A stretch of 64,000 nucleotides of DNA, taken from NCBI GenBank assembly GCA_017452945.1, contig JAFTLD010000019.1, positions 5,037 through 69,036 on the forward strand, in the 5' to 3' direction. Source of the DNA: Clostridia bacterium (GTDB taxonomy: Bacteria > Bacillota_A > Clostridia > Oscillospirales > CAG-272). The translations under genes and the position numbers were made by a program. Below, piece by piece: positions 43,811 through 53,307 of the stretch (position 1 is the first letter of the stretch; every line of letters starts with the position of its first letter). The notes below the pieces were generated by a model. The model ran no database searches and was not told the origin of the DNA. It was given only the letters and a program-made list of their open reading frames with translations.

Positions 43811-46800
43811 TCAGTCCTCTACAGCCACACCCTTGACTACGGTGATCACGCAAAGGCCTTTCGGGTCATTGTTGGGCACGATAGCAAACACAACGTCCAC
43901 GGTCTGTCCCGCATAGCCTGCAAGATCGGCACATACGCCGGAGGGTGCGCCCTCGGCACCTTGGAACACGATCTTATCGGGATGCTCCATCACGTCATAG
44001 CCCGAGCCTGCCAGGAAGCTGTTACCTGCGTTTGCAATGCCGCTGCCCTCGGTCAAAGGAGAGAATTCGTCGCGCCCATACAACGTGCAATCCTGCCAGG
44101 TCTTACCACCGTCGGCAGACCACACATACTTGTCAATGCCGCCCCGTGCGACTGCCCAGCCTGCCAGCGCAAGCTTGCCGCCATCCACGGTCGAGCCGTT
44201 ATAATCAATGATATCCAGCCCCTTATCCGAGCTGCTGCCGCGCGAATTGTACGGGCCGTCACCGTCGCCCGCACCGTTGATAAAGTCAATAAACGCTGTA
44301 AAGCGAACGTCGGAAACGCTGTAGCCGCTCGAAGCGTCCACAAGATCCGAGAAGGTCGGAGGAGCGGAAGGAGTTTCTTGTTCGGTACCCTGCTCGGGCT
44401 TTTGCTCGGTTTCGGGCCAACCCGCAAAATCCTGCTCACAAACGATCTTGAAGGTGCGGCTATCCACACCGTCCATATTGAATGCAAATGCATACGAATA
44501 CGTACCGTTGCGATCGTAATAAACGGTATAGCCGTCGTAGTAGTGCGAATATCCCTTGCTGTCGGGCGTTTTGGAGGAATTGATCGTCAGCTCAACCCAC
44601 TCACCGTCAATCTTTTCATAGATCACGGGAGCAGTCAGCTTGTCAAAGCCGTAGATGCGCACGGCCTTGTTATTCGAGCCGCCGGAAATCGTAAACTCCG
44701 CGCTCTTGCCGTTACTTGATTTAACGCTCGGCACGAATACGCTATCCACAGCCTCACCGTCCTGCACGGTCAGCTTGACACCGTTGATGCAGGTGTTCTC
44801 GCGAATTTCCTGCATATTGGAATCATCGGTGGAGGTATAGAAGCCCCAGGGAGAGATGATCAGGCACAGCTTCATGGTGTCGCCTGCCTTGAGCGTGACG
44901 TTCTCAAGATCCAGCGACAAACTGTACTTGGAGTTCTGTCCCACCAGGACGAAGCCTGCGTCACACTTCTGCCCGCCAATGGTCATTTCCGAGCCGTAGA
45001 TCACAAAGCCCAAGTTGACGTTGTTATTTGCCCAATCCTCAGCCGTTGCCTCCAGATCGTAGAGTGCTACGTACGGATACTGATCGCCAAGCTTGAGCAC
45101 CTCGGGGGTAGCCGAGGCATTCACCGTTCCCTGCACGACCTTGTTACCCGCACCGAGATAGCCGATCTTTTTATAAGCGCCCGCATAGCCCTCCAGAGAA
45201 TAGAACGAGAAATCCTTGGCGAAGTCTGCTATACTGATATCCGCAAGCACCTCGTAATTGATCTCGTAGTAGGCGCGCAGCTCGTCGGTCTCGGGCAGCT
45301 CTACGTGATTGTAGGATACCTTGATCTTGCCGTCGTCCGAGATATAATCCATTTTGACGTCGGTATAGGTCGGGCCGGAGGAAATGATGTTATTATGATA
45401 GTTCTCGGTAGCAGAATAGTTCCCTTCTGCATCGGTATATTGCAGGAAATACTGGAAGCCGCCGTGCGTATGCTGCGGCTGATTGCTGTATCCCTGTCCC
45501 TTGGGAAGTTCAAACCAGTAAGGCATGGACATGGAACGGAAATCGGGCAAGGTCCACAGATCGCGCGCACCGTACAAGGGGCTGATGCAGCTGGTCTCGG
45601 TCGTACCCAGCGAGAGGTGATAGTAAGGCCAGAAGTACTGAATGGAGGAAAGCTGCTTGAGCGGAATCTGTCCCCAGTTCATGTACAAATTCAGTACGGT
45701 CAGCTCAACCGTCTCCCCTGCCTTGAGCGAGATGGGGAAATAAGTTTCGGAATAGGAAGGATCACCGGGATCATAGATCGGCTCCTCGTTTTCACCCTTG
45801 AAGTTCTTGCAGATCATGACCGGAATGGGCAGCAGCAAATCATCCTTGCCAAGGATCAGCGCGTTCTCACCGCAGCCGCTGGTGGTAGTGGTGTACGCGT
45901 AAATCTTGCGGTCACTCTCTGCCGTGATCGAAATATCGGAGGAATAATGGCGGTTTTGCTCGCTAAAGAAGGGCTCGTTAAAGCCTGTGCCGCCAATGCT
46001 ATAACGGTATGCGCCTCTGAGCGCATCGTAGCCCACGTAAGCATCGCCCTGTACGCTCTGCAAAGGATTGCGCTCGTATTCAGCCTCAATCAGGAACGCA
46101 TCAAAGCTATGGCTCTCGTCTGTATACAGGCGGTGTCCCATATAGAAATCGTCACCGGTGGAATCGGGATTGGCATACAGCTCGCCGCCCTTGGGGCATG
46201 CGCTTTGGGTCACGGTATACACACCGTCCGACAGCGTAATCTCCAAGCGTCCGCTGTTCTCGTGCGGCAGCAGAATGAAGCCGAGGATGCCCACGCCCTT
46301 GATATCAAAGCCCACGTATTCGCAGCTGTCAAAATCTACACCGTCAAGCGAGGTATGCGTGCCGTTCTTGTCCTTGACGATCAGTTTATCCACGGTATTG
46401 GCGGAGATCTTGGTAATCATACCCATGCTATCAATGCCCGTGAGGTACTCGGTGGCAACAAAGTGCAACACCTGATTCATTTTGTCGGAATAGGTATGGA
46501 AGGTTCTGTCAAGCAGAACTGCGGGGGCTGACATATCCAATGCGATCGCCTTGATGTCCTTGATCTGAACCGTATCACCGGAGCCACCGATATCAAAGCG
46601 CAAAGAGGTAACAGCTCCCGTATAGTCAACGGCATTGCTCAGCACCAGCGTATACGTGTTCCATTCACCGTCTCCCACAAGGTTAAAGCGCACGCATTGC
46701 TCTGCGTTGTGTCCCGTGCGGTCTCCGGCAATAAAGTACAGCTCACCCGAGGTGGCAGCGGTCTTGACCGAGAATTGCACGGCATTGTACTGCTCGGCCT

Positions 46801-47506
46801 GATAGTAAAGCCCCTTCTTTTTGGTGTTCTTTACAGTATAAACGTACGGATCAAAGCCGGTCACCGTATAGGAGATCACACCGTCCGAAACCTTGAAATC
46901 GGCTACGTCGTTGTCTCTCATGTTCCCTTTGCTGATGGCAAACTCCATCTGATCCGTCACAGCAGCGCTGCCCATAAAGTTTTGCCCCATGATGTGCGTA
47001 TCATAGTAGTAATAGCTCATGCGGTAAATGTTGGTGTGCGGTGCAGCAGTGGATTCGGAGGCAAGGTAGGTCTTGCCGTCCTCCATGGTAATAAAAACGT
47101 CCATGGTGTTTTCCAGGTACACGCCGCCCGCAGCATTGGTCAGCGAGGTGACCAGCATATCGCTTGCGGACGAAAGGTTGTAATTCAATCGCATATTTTG
47201 GTTTTCTATGCGATAGGTCGTACGGGCAGGGTTTGCATAATATGCCTGCACACCGTCAGCCAGCTTGTTCGCATACATGATGGTGTCGGCATACGGTCCC
47301 GTGATGACCGGTTCAACGTAACCGGGATCATCGGGTCCCGGCTCGGGCTCGGGATCGGTACCGGGTTCGGTTCCCTGCCCGGTGGGTGCAGTCGTTTCCT
47401 GCTCGGGATCCTCGACATCGGGCTTTTTTCCGTTGCAAGCCGTCATGCAAGAACCTGTAAGCAAAATGAAAGACAAGGTTACAAGAAGAAATTGTCTGAG
47501 CTTCAT
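43811..47506 (-). CDS. Very large lipoprotein of unknown function
   Basis: 1231 aa. Lipobox TGSCMTAC near residue 20-24 and a Glu/Pro/Gly-rich linker (about 30-65). The body is a succession of beta-rich domains. One segment (about 290-330, WNTYTLVLSNAVDYTGAVTS) looks like a carbohydrate-binding jelly roll. The central part (about 640-900) resembles an all-beta sandwich, and the last ~130 residues (about 1100-1231) form a separate domain. A cell-surface glycan-binding or glycan-cleaving role is plausible, without an identifiable active site. AAAGGA precedes ATG 47506. Confidence 0.75.
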   Translation of the reverse strand: MKLRQFLLVTLSFILLTGSCMTACNGKKPDVEDPEQETTAPTGQGTEPGTDPEPEPGPDDPGYVEPVITGPYADTIMYANKLADGVQAYYANPARTTYRIENQNMRLNYNLSSASDMLVTSLTNAAGGVYLENTMDVFITMEDGKTYLASESTAAPHTNIYRMSYYYYDTHIMGQNFMGSAAVTDQMEFAISKGNMRDNDVADFKVSDGVISYTVTGFDPYVYTVKNTKKKGLYYQAEQYNAVQFSVKTAATSGELYFIAGDRTGHNAEQCVRFNLVGDGEWNTYTLVLSNAVDYTGAVTSLRFDIGGSGDTVQIKDIKAIALDMSAPAVLLDRTFHTYSDKMNQVLHFVATEYLTGIDSMGMITKISANTVDKLIVKDKNGTHTSLDGVDFDSCEYVGFDIKGVGILGFILLPHENSGRLEITLSDGVYTVTQSACPKGGELYANPDSTGDDFYMGHRLYTDESHSFDAFLIEAEYERNPLQSVQGDAYVGYDALRGAYRYSIGGTGFNEPFFSEQNRHYSSDISITAESDRKIYAYTTTTSGCGENALILGKDDLLLPIPVMICKNFKGENEEPIYDPGDPSYSETYFPISLKAGETVELTVLNLYMNWGQIPLKQLSSIQYFWPYYHLSLGTTETSCISPLYGARDLWTLPDFRSMSMPYWFELPKGQGYSNQPQHTHGGFQYFLQYTDAEGNYSATENYHNNIISSGPTYTDVKMDYISDDGKIKVSYNHVELPETDELRAYYEINYEVLADISIADFAKDFSFYSLEGYAGAYKKIGYLGAGNKVVQGTVNASATPEVLKLGDQYPYVALYDLEATAEDWANNNVNLGFVIYGSEMTIGGQKCDAGFVLVGQNSKYSLSLDLENVTLKAGDTMKLCLIISPWGFYTSTDDSNMQEIRENTCINGVKLTVQDGEAVDSVFVPSVKSSNGKSAEFTISGGSNNKAVRIYGFDKLTAPVIYEKIDGEWVELTINSSKTPDSKGYSHYYDGYTVYYDRNGTYSYAFAFNMDGVDSRTFKIVCEQDFAGWPETEQKPEQGTEQETPSAPPTFSDLVDASSGYSVSDVRFTAFIDFINGAGDGDGPYNSRGSSSDKGLDIIDYNGSTVDGGKLALAGWAVARGGIDKYVWSADGGKTWQDCTLYGRDEFSPLTEGSGIANAGNSFLAGSGYDVMEHPDKIVFQGAEGAPSGVCADLAGYAGQTVDVVFAIVPNNDPKGLCVITVVKGVAVED

Positions 47507-47658
47507 AATACAAATTCCTTTCCGCAAAATAGTGTGTTATATTTATTGTACATGATTTTCTCTTTCCTGTCAATCGGTAATGCAAACAATCTCGTGCATA
47601 GCGGCTCGTTTTTTTGGTTGTTTTGCGAAATTATTTTCATAAAGCACCGCTTTTCCTC

Positions 47659-47687
47659 TTGCAACATGCTTAATTATCGTGTATAAT
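47659..47687 (+). promoter_or_regulatory. Promoter of the HAD-like/GH3 gene pair
   Basis: TTGCAA (47659-47664), 17-bp spacer, TATAAT (47682-47687). Confidence 0.75.
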
Positions 47688-47721
47688 AGACGTAGTATGT
47701 GCACATGAAAGGACGATTTTT

Positions 47722-48567
47722 ATGACTTTGAACGAATTCAAGCGACAAAAGCCTTATCTGGTCTGTGTGGACAGCGACGGCTGCGCAATGGACACCATGG
47801 ACGTCAAGCATTTTCGTTGCTTTGGCCCTTGCATGGTACAGGAGTGGGGACTTGACGCGTGGCGCGACGAGATCCTTGCACGCTGGAACGATATCAACCT
47901 GTACACGATCACGCGCGGCATCAACCGTTTCAAGGGGCTTGCCATCGCACTGGGTGAGATCCACACAAACTACACCCCCATCGACGGCATTGCGCTTTTG
48001 ACCGACTGGGCCGAGCATAGCCCCGAATTATCCAACGCGGCCTTGAGCCGCATGATTGAGCAGCACCCCAACGTATCCGTATACGCAAAAGCACTGGCTT
48101 GGAGCATGGCGGTCAACAAAGCCATTACCGCGCTGCCCGATTCACTCAAGCAGCCCTTTCCTTTGACCAAAGAGGCTCTTGCGCACGCGCACACCTTTGC
48201 CGACGTGGCCATCGTATCCAGTGCCAATCTTGACGCGGTGCTTGCCGAATGGCGGAAGCACGGACTTTTGGAGCACGTGGACGTGGTGTGCTCACAAAAC
48301 GACGGCAGCAAGGCATATTGCATCGGCGAACTGCTGGAGCAAGGCTATGACAAGACCAAAGCAGTCATGTGCGGTGATGCACCGGGAGATCTGGCGGCTG
48401 CCGAGAAAAACGGAGTGCATTTCTATCCGATATTGGTCAAAGCGGAAAAACAAAGCTGGGCGGAATTCATAGATACCGCTGCAGACAAGCTGCAGGACGG
48501 CACGTATGCCGGCGAGTATGCCCAATCCAAGCGCCGTGCGTTCTACTCCAACTTAGGCGAAAATTAA
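47722..48567 (+). CDS. HAD superfamily hydrolase
   Basis: 281 aa. Motif I CVDSDGCAMD (Asp17/Asp19), motif II region VAIVSSANLD, and motif III/IV AVMCGDAPGDLAAAEKNG, all in the canonical HAD order, with a helical cap of about 100 residues between I and II. The substrate is probably a phosphorylated metabolite; linkage with the GH3 gene 28 bp downstream suggests a sugar phosphate (inference). AAAGGA ribosome site. Confidence 0.85.
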   Translation: MTLNEFKRQKPYLVCVDSDGCAMDTMDVKHFRCFGPCMVQEWGLDAWRDEILARWNDINLYTITRGINRFKGLAIALGEIHTNYTPIDGIALLTDWAEHSPELSNAALSRMIEQHPNVSVYAKALAWSMAVNKAITALPDSLKQPFPLTKEALAHAHTFADVAIVSSANLDAVLAEWRKHGLLEHVDVVCSQNDGSKAYCIGELLEQGYDKTKAVMCGDAPGDLAAAEKNGVHFYPILVKAEKQSWAEFIDTAADKLQDGTYAGEYAQSKRRAFYSNLGEN

Positions 48568-48595
48568 AATCAGATAAAAGCAAGGAGAAACTACA

Positions 48596-50365
48596 ATGAT
48601 CGATCTGAAAGCAAAACCCTATTATCTGTCCGACGCGGACGTTGCATGGGTCAAGGATACCATTGCAAGCATGACTCCCGAAGAAAAGGTCGGCCAGCTC
48701 TTCTTCCAGCTGACTGCAAGTCAGGATGAGGAATACCTCAAAGAGCTGATGGAGAAATTCCACCTTGGCGGCTGCCGCTATAACGGCATGCCCGGTGCAA
48801 AGGTTCTTGAGCAAAACAAGATCCTGCAAAAATACGCAAAGATCCCCGTTTTCATTGCCTGCAACCCCGAAAAGGGTGGTGACGGTGTTTGTCCAGACGG
48901 CACCATGGTAGGCGCCGGCATCAAGGTTGGCGCAACCGGCAAGACCGAATATGCGTACGCAATGGGCGAAGTATCCGGCGCACAGATCGCAGCTACGGGC
49001 TGCAACATGGCATTCGCGCCCGTTGTGGATATTCTGTATAACCACGAGTGCGAAGAGGTTCTCAGCCGCTCCTTTGGTAACGACCACGAGCGCGTGGCCG
49101 CAATGGGAAAGGCTTACATGGACGGCATTCACGACACGCCCGGTGTCGCTGCTACGGCCAAGCACTTCCCCGGTAACGGACAGGACTACCGCGATGCGCA
49201 CATCTCCAACAACGTCAACAGCTTCAACCATGATAAGTGGATGGAAACCTACGGCCACGTGTACAAAACGCTGATCGATGGCGGCCTTGACGCGATCATG
49301 GGCGGTCACATTCTCATGCCCGCATTCATGAGAGACGTCAAGCCCGGCATTACCGATGAGGAAATGCTCCCCGCTACGCTTTGCAAGGAAATCATGACCG
49401 ACCTTTTGCGCGGTGAGCTGGGCTTTAACGGCATGGTCGTAACCGACGCTTCTCACATGGTTGCCATGACCAACCGCATGAAGAGAGCGGACATGCTGCC
49501 TCTGGCCATCAACGCAGGCTGCGATATGTTCTTATTCTTCAACGATCCTGACGAGGACTACAACACCATGCTTGACGCATACAAAAACGGTGTGATCTCC
49601 GAGGCACGCATGCAGGAAGCCCTCTCCAGAATTCTCGGTCTGAAGGCACACATGGGTCTGAACAAGAAAGCAAAGGAAGAGCTTTGCCCCACGCTTGAGC
49701 AGATGCAAAGCGTGCTCTACAACCCCGCGTACAGGGAATATTCCCCCAAGATCAGCCGCGATGCCGTAACCCTTGTCAAGAGCTTGGACAAGGACGTGCT
49801 CCCGCTCTCCCCCGAGAAGGCCAAGAGGATCATGATCGTGCCCATCAAGGGGCCGGAAAATCCACTGATGGCACTGGCAGCTATGGCAATGGGCGGCGGT
49901 ATGCAGAGAAAAACACCCGCACAAAAGCTGCAGGAAAGACTGCAGGAAAAGGGCTTTGAAGTATTTATTTATGAAAGCCCGCTGGACAAGATCAAGGCCA
50001 TGATCGCAAGAGGAGAAAAGCCCAGCCTCAACCTTTACTTTGCAGGCAAGCACTCGATTGCCGACTTCCTGTCCGAGCAAGATATGGTCATCTCTCTGTT
50101 TGACGTCATGAACGGCCATCCCACCTTTGGCCTGTCCAAGGGCGGCGGTGAGATTCCGTGGTACGTACATGAGCTGCCCGTAGTCGGCATCAGCGTCAAC
50201 AAGCCCACCATGCTTGCCGATTGCCCCATGCTCCGCACCTACATCAATGCGTACGACGCAAATGATGATACCATGGACGCGCTTGTGGATGCCCTTTTGA
50301 CAGGCGACTTCCGCGGCACAGACCCCATCGATTCGTTCTGCGGTATGTGGGACACCAAAATCTAA
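48596..50365 (+). CDS. Glycoside hydrolase family 3 protein
   Basis: 589 aa, no signal peptide. (beta/alpha)8 domain with EEKVGQLFFQL, FAPVVDILYNHE, KHFPGNGQDYRDAH (NagZ-type KHFPG), and the nucleophile in GFNGMVVTDASHMVAM (about residue 283). A second alpha/beta sandwich (about 390-589) follows. Sequence order favours beta-N-acetylhexosaminidase-like GH3 enzymes over classical beta-glucosidases. Cytosolic; probably cleaves imported glycosides or muropeptide sugars. It is the second gene of a pair with the HAD protein. Confidence 0.92.
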   Translation: MIDLKAKPYYLSDADVAWVKDTIASMTPEEKVGQLFFQLTASQDEEYLKELMEKFHLGGCRYNGMPGAKVLEQNKILQKYAKIPVFIACNPEKGGDGVCPDGTMVGAGIKVGATGKTEYAYAMGEVSGAQIAATGCNMAFAPVVDILYNHECEEVLSRSFGNDHERVAAMGKAYMDGIHDTPGVAATAKHFPGNGQDYRDAHISNNVNSFNHDKWMETYGHVYKTLIDGGLDAIMGGHILMPAFMRDVKPGITDEEMLPATLCKEIMTDLLRGELGFNGMVVTDASHMVAMTNRMKRADMLPLAINAGCDMFLFFNDPDEDYNTMLDAYKNGVISEARMQEALSRILGLKAHMGLNKKAKEELCPTLEQMQSVLYNPAYREYSPKISRDAVTLVKSLDKDVLPLSPEKAKRIMIVPIKGPENPLMALAAMAMGGGMQRKTPAQKLQERLQEKGFEVFIYESPLDKIKAMIARGEKPSLNLYFAGKHSIADFLSEQDMVISLFDVMNGHPTFGLSKGGGEIPWYVHELPVVGISVNKPTMLADCPMLRTYINAYDANDDTMDALVDALLTGDFRGTDPIDSFCGMWDTKI

Positions 50366-50372
50366 AAAACAC

Positions 50373-50406
50373 AGCCCAACCTCGCACAAAGGTTGGGCTA
50401 TTTTTT
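50373..50406 (+). terminator. Terminator of the HAD/GH3 operon
   Basis: AGCCCAACC (50373-50381) and GGTTGGGCT (50391-50399) followed by ATTTTTT, 8 bp past the GH3 stop. Confidence 0.9.
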
Positions 50407-50473
50407 GCATATGTATGGCTTTTTTACACGGGATATGATATAATGGCCTTATCAAGCAAAACAGGAGCACGTC

Positions 50474-51541
50474 ATGGATCAAAACGAGCGCACCCGAGAG
50501 CTGCTTCTGCAGCATGCGGAACAATACCCCGCCCTGCAGCTGCAGGATCTTTTCAAATATATTTTTCAGAGCGCATGCGGCTGCGAGCATGCGGTGTCCT
50601 CGCCCGATGCGGCAGCAGCATACATCGGCAAGGAAAACGAGAACGTCCGACAGGACGCCAAGCAGCTGATCGACCTGCTCGATGGGAGCTACAGCCGCGT
50701 TCATCTGGCCTGCCTGCAGCGCGGTCTTTCGGCAAGCACGCTTGGAAAGCTGTTCTTTTTATCCGCTAAGAAAGAGACGGACAGTACAACGGTCATCGAG
50801 CAAAAGCTGAAAATTGCGCGTGCACTGGTGCTTGAGAAAGCGCTGCCCTTTGACATTGTCGCATTTGACCAAGCAGCCCGGTCTTGGCGCTCACAGGGCT
50901 ACCCCGCCATCCATCATTCGGATGCGTTTCGCCAAAGCTATCATCCCGCATATCGCGTGATAAGCAACGAGTATCTGCCCTATCTTCCCCTGCTGACAGA
51001 AATCGACAAGGCGATTGCCAAAGGACGGACGACTATTGCCATTGAGGGGGGCAGCGCAAGCGGCAAAACCACGCTGGCAAAGCTTTTGCAAAAGATCTAT
51101 TCCTGCACTGTCTATTGCATGGACGATTTCTTCCTGCGCCCTGAGCAGCGCACGGCTCATCGGCTTGCCGAACCGGGAGGAAACGTGGACAGAGAGCGTT
51201 TTGCTGCCGAGGTACTCATTCCGCACAGCAATGGGGATGCAGTCCGCTATCGTAGATTTGATTGCTCCACCATGACGATTTTGCCGCCCGTAGAGGTGCT
51301 TCCCGCAAATCTGACCGTCATCGAGGGCGCTTATTCCATGCACCCGATGCTCTCACCCTATTATGACCTTTCCGTTTTTCTGGACGTTTCTCCCGAACTG
51401 CAAAGGCAGCGGATCTTAGCGCGCAATTCCCCGCATATGGCACAACGCTTTTTTAACGAATGGATTCCGCTTGAGCGGAAATATTTCGAGCAACTGCAAA
51501 TCAAGGAGCGGTGTAGCCTCACCGTTCGTATCGGGCACTGA
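50474..51541 (+). CDS. P-loop kinase-like protein with unknown N-terminal domain
   Basis: 355 aa. The N-terminal ~165 residues are helical and unrecognised (LFKYIFQSACGCEHAV). Residues ~180-355 are a uridine-kinase-type P-loop domain: IAIEGGSASGKTTLAK (Walker A), VYCMDDFFLRPEQR, DRERFAAEVL and VIEGAYSMHP, which match the substrate-binding layout of phosphoribulokinase/uridine kinase relatives. Cytosolic. The phosphorylated substrate is unknown. A -10 TATAAT at 50439-50444 precedes it; AGGAG ribosome site. Confidence 0.85.
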   Translation: MDQNERTRELLLQHAEQYPALQLQDLFKYIFQSACGCEHAVSSPDAAAAYIGKENENVRQDAKQLIDLLDGSYSRVHLACLQRGLSASTLGKLFFLSAKKETDSTTVIEQKLKIARALVLEKALPFDIVAFDQAARSWRSQGYPAIHHSDAFRQSYHPAYRVISNEYLPYLPLLTEIDKAIAKGRTTIAIEGGSASGKTTLAKLLQKIYSCTVYCMDDFFLRPEQRTAHRLAEPGGNVDRERFAAEVLIPHSNGDAVRYRRFDCSTMTILPPVEVLPANLTVIEGAYSMHPMLSPYYDLSVFLDVSPELQRQRILARNSPHMAQRFFNEWIPLERKYFEQLQIKERCSLTVRIGH

Positions 51542-51796
51542 CTTCCTTTGTTCCATTATACCACGGCCTCTGCTTAAATGCCCCGGTCGTTGGAAGCCTG
51601 CTTGGAACGTATTGGCTTGGTGTCTTTGTTTTTATGATGTTATTACAAAATCGATCCGTACCACAAATTTTTCGAAATCGATCCGTGGTTTTCAGTCAGC
51701 GGATAGACTTATCCCTTGGCGATGATGGGAGTTAAAAGATTCCGCGTTCTACCGGACTTTTAACACCATGCTTGTAAACGAAGCTATGTAAAATAA

Positions 51797-52240
51797 TTAT
51801 GTTAAATCAATAGCAGAATAACCAAATGAATTGAGTTTTTTCTGAAGTGCATAAAATTCAGAAAATGCTTTAGAATCTACATTCCAACCAATTCTTCTTA
51901 AAAATTTCGCAAACGGAGTTTGTTTGAGCGGCATACAGAATCGTATATGGTGACCATCTGTAAAAAATTCATAAAAGGCGATAGGTCTCAAAAAGCATCT
52001 ACCACCAACAGCCATTATAATTTTTCCAGATTTGCTTTTCAGATCTTCCCCTAAGGACGATGAAAAATTTTTGACACATTCCTTGAGGTGAATTTGGGAA
52101 GTGGCACCATCGTTGTTTTTATAAATAAGCTCGTTAGCATTAATATCTATGATATTTTCAAAAGGCACTTTAATTACTGTACTTTCGTTTTCTATATGAT
52201 AATATTCTTGAATTGATCCGTAAAATTCCTGCCAATCCAT
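51797..52240 (-). CDS. Small protein of unknown function in a duplicated-leader pair
   Basis: 147 aa from ATG 52240 (AAAGGCGGTG upstream), unrecognised. Alpha/beta content, no signal peptide. The region is AT-rich relative to its neighbours. It has its own promoter inside the 59-bp repeat 52247-52305, which is duplicated upstream of 52349-52990. Stand-alone small proteins behind copied promoters resemble immunity-gene arrays, but no toxin is adjacent. 51542-51796 holds no gene; AATCGATCCGT occurs there twice. Confidence 0.7.
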   Translation of the reverse strand: MDWQEFYGSIQEYYHIENESTVIKVPFENIIDINANELIYKNNDGATSQIHLKECVKNFSSSLGEDLKSKSGKIIMAVGGRCFLRPIAFYEFFTDGHHIRFCMPLKQTPFAKFLRRIGWNVDSKAFSEFYALQKKLNSFGYSAIDLT

Positions 52241-52246
52241 ATATTC

Positions 52247-52305
52247 ACCGCCTTTCTTTGCTTCATTATAACACAAATCCGTGAGCATTTCAACCGTTTC
52301 GCGTC
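52247..52305 (-). promoter_or_regulatory. Promoter-leader repeat, copy 1
   Basis: Minus strand TTGAAA (52288-52293), 17-bp spacer, TATAAT (52265-52270), then AAAGGCGGT. Nearly identical to 52997-53055. Confidence 0.8.
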
Positions 52306-52348
52306 ATGCGCACAAATGAAGCTATACAATACCGATCTACCGGGAATA

Positions 52349-52990
52349 CTATTGGCTTTTTTGATGAAAATGGAGCGTTACGGATTGATCCTTTTCGTCT
52401 ATACGAATTTCAACATCAACACAATCGTAATTTTGAAAAGCATCATAGAAATCCTTATGGTCGAGATATTCGCTTAGTGTAATAACCGTCATTCCTCCGC
52501 CGCGCATTTGCGATACCCATTCATCTTGATATTTTTTGGTATACGGATTGATCAGTGGCATACCCAAATAGGTATAAATATCATTTTCTTTTTCTTCACT
52601 GATAACGCTGCCAATCCATTCATCAATATGCTCACGAATAGCATCCCGCCCTCTTTGCAAGAAAATTTCGATACTATTCATTAAGGTGGTTATCATATCA
52701 ATAATTTGAGTTTCGGAACAATCGGCAATGGGCGTAAATGCCAAATCTCTTGGTACACCGCTATATGCCATACTTCTTTTGCTGAATTTTCCGGAATAGT
52801 CGGTATATGTCTTTCCAAAATCCTTAAACTGTACTCCAACAACAAAGTATACGGTTTCATCCGGCACCTGAACGATGATTTTTGCCATGCCGTCCATCGC
52901 CTCTTTGGCGTAATCGCGTGGCCCTGTTTTTTCAAATCCATAGGATAAGTATTTCTGTTTGACTATTTTATTAAACTCTCTTTTCTCCAT
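52349..52990 (-). CDS. Protein of unknown function, DUF4304-like start
   Basis: 213 aa from ATG 52990 (AAAGGCGGT upstream). The opening MEKREFNKIVKQKYLSYGFEK followed by VYFVVGVQFKDF resembles DUF4304-type immunity-like proteins, an uncertain resemblance. The middle is helical (TLMNSIEIFLQRGRDAIREHIDEW) and the end is beta-rich. Promoter and ribosome site are a near-identical copy of those of 51797-52240, although the proteins are not obviously alike. Possibly acquired defence or immunity cargo. Confidence 0.7.
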   Translation of the reverse strand: MEKREFNKIVKQKYLSYGFEKTGPRDYAKEAMDGMAKIIVQVPDETVYFVVGVQFKDFGKTYTDYSGKFSKRSMAYSGVPRDLAFTPIADCSETQIIDMITTLMNSIEIFLQRGRDAIREHIDEWIGSVISEEKENDIYTYLGMPLINPYTKKYQDEWVSQMRGGGMTVITLSEYLDHKDFYDAFQNYDCVDVEIRIDEKDQSVTLHFHQKSQ

Positions 52991-52996
52991 TATTGT

Positions 52997-53055
52997 ACCG
53001 CCTTTCTTGGGTTCATTATAACACAAATCCGTGAGCATTTCAACTGTTTCGCGTC
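52997..53055 (-). promoter_or_regulatory. Promoter-leader repeat, copy 2
   Basis: Minus strand TTGAAA (53038-53043), 17-bp spacer, TATAAT (53015-53020). Direct repeat of 52247-52305 with only a few differences. Confidence 0.8.
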
Positions 53056-53064
53056 CAAATCACG

Positions 53065-53270
53065 CCGAAGGCATGTATGGAATCCGCAGCTTGCCTGCGG
53101 TATGGAATTGGCACGAAGTGCCGCATGGAATCATCACGAAGTGATGCATGGCATCAATCCGAAGGAGAGCGAGGTTTGATACGCGCTTCGCGCGATGCCA
53201 TGCGCGACTCCGTCGCAATTCCATACAACGCGCGAGCGCGTTGATGACATACCAATCCTTCGGATTGGAT
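53065..53270. repeat. Nested palindrome with a chain of short hairpins
   Basis: Hairpins CCGCAG/CTGCGG (53084-53100), GGCAC/GTGCC (53110-53122), CATCAC/GTGATG (about 53132-53146), CGCGC/GCGCG (about 53182-53194), GCGAC/GTCGC (53203-53215), CGCGC/GCGCG (about 53228-53240) and CCAATCC/GGATTGG (53252-53268). Long-range arms TATGGAATTG/CAATTCCATA and GCATGGCATC/GATGCCATGC join the halves. Non-coding; probably a dispersed repeat. Confidence 0.75.
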
Positions 53271-53307
53271 AAAAAAATTCCGAGAACAATGTTCTCGGAA
53301 TTTTTTT
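53271..53307. terminator. Perfect 17-bp terminator hairpin
   Basis: AAAAAAATTCCGAGAAC (53271-53287), loop AAT, GTTCTCGGAATTTTTTT (53291-53307). Bidirectional; on the minus strand it directly follows a tRNA-3'-end-like sequence. Confidence 0.8.

Noticed and set aside
45305..46531. 408-codon plus-strand frame inside the large lipoprotein gene
   Set aside because: Opposite a continuous 1231-codon gene with a signal peptide; shadow.
53065..53270. CRISPR array
   Set aside because: The hairpins differ in sequence and there are no constant repeats with unique spacers.
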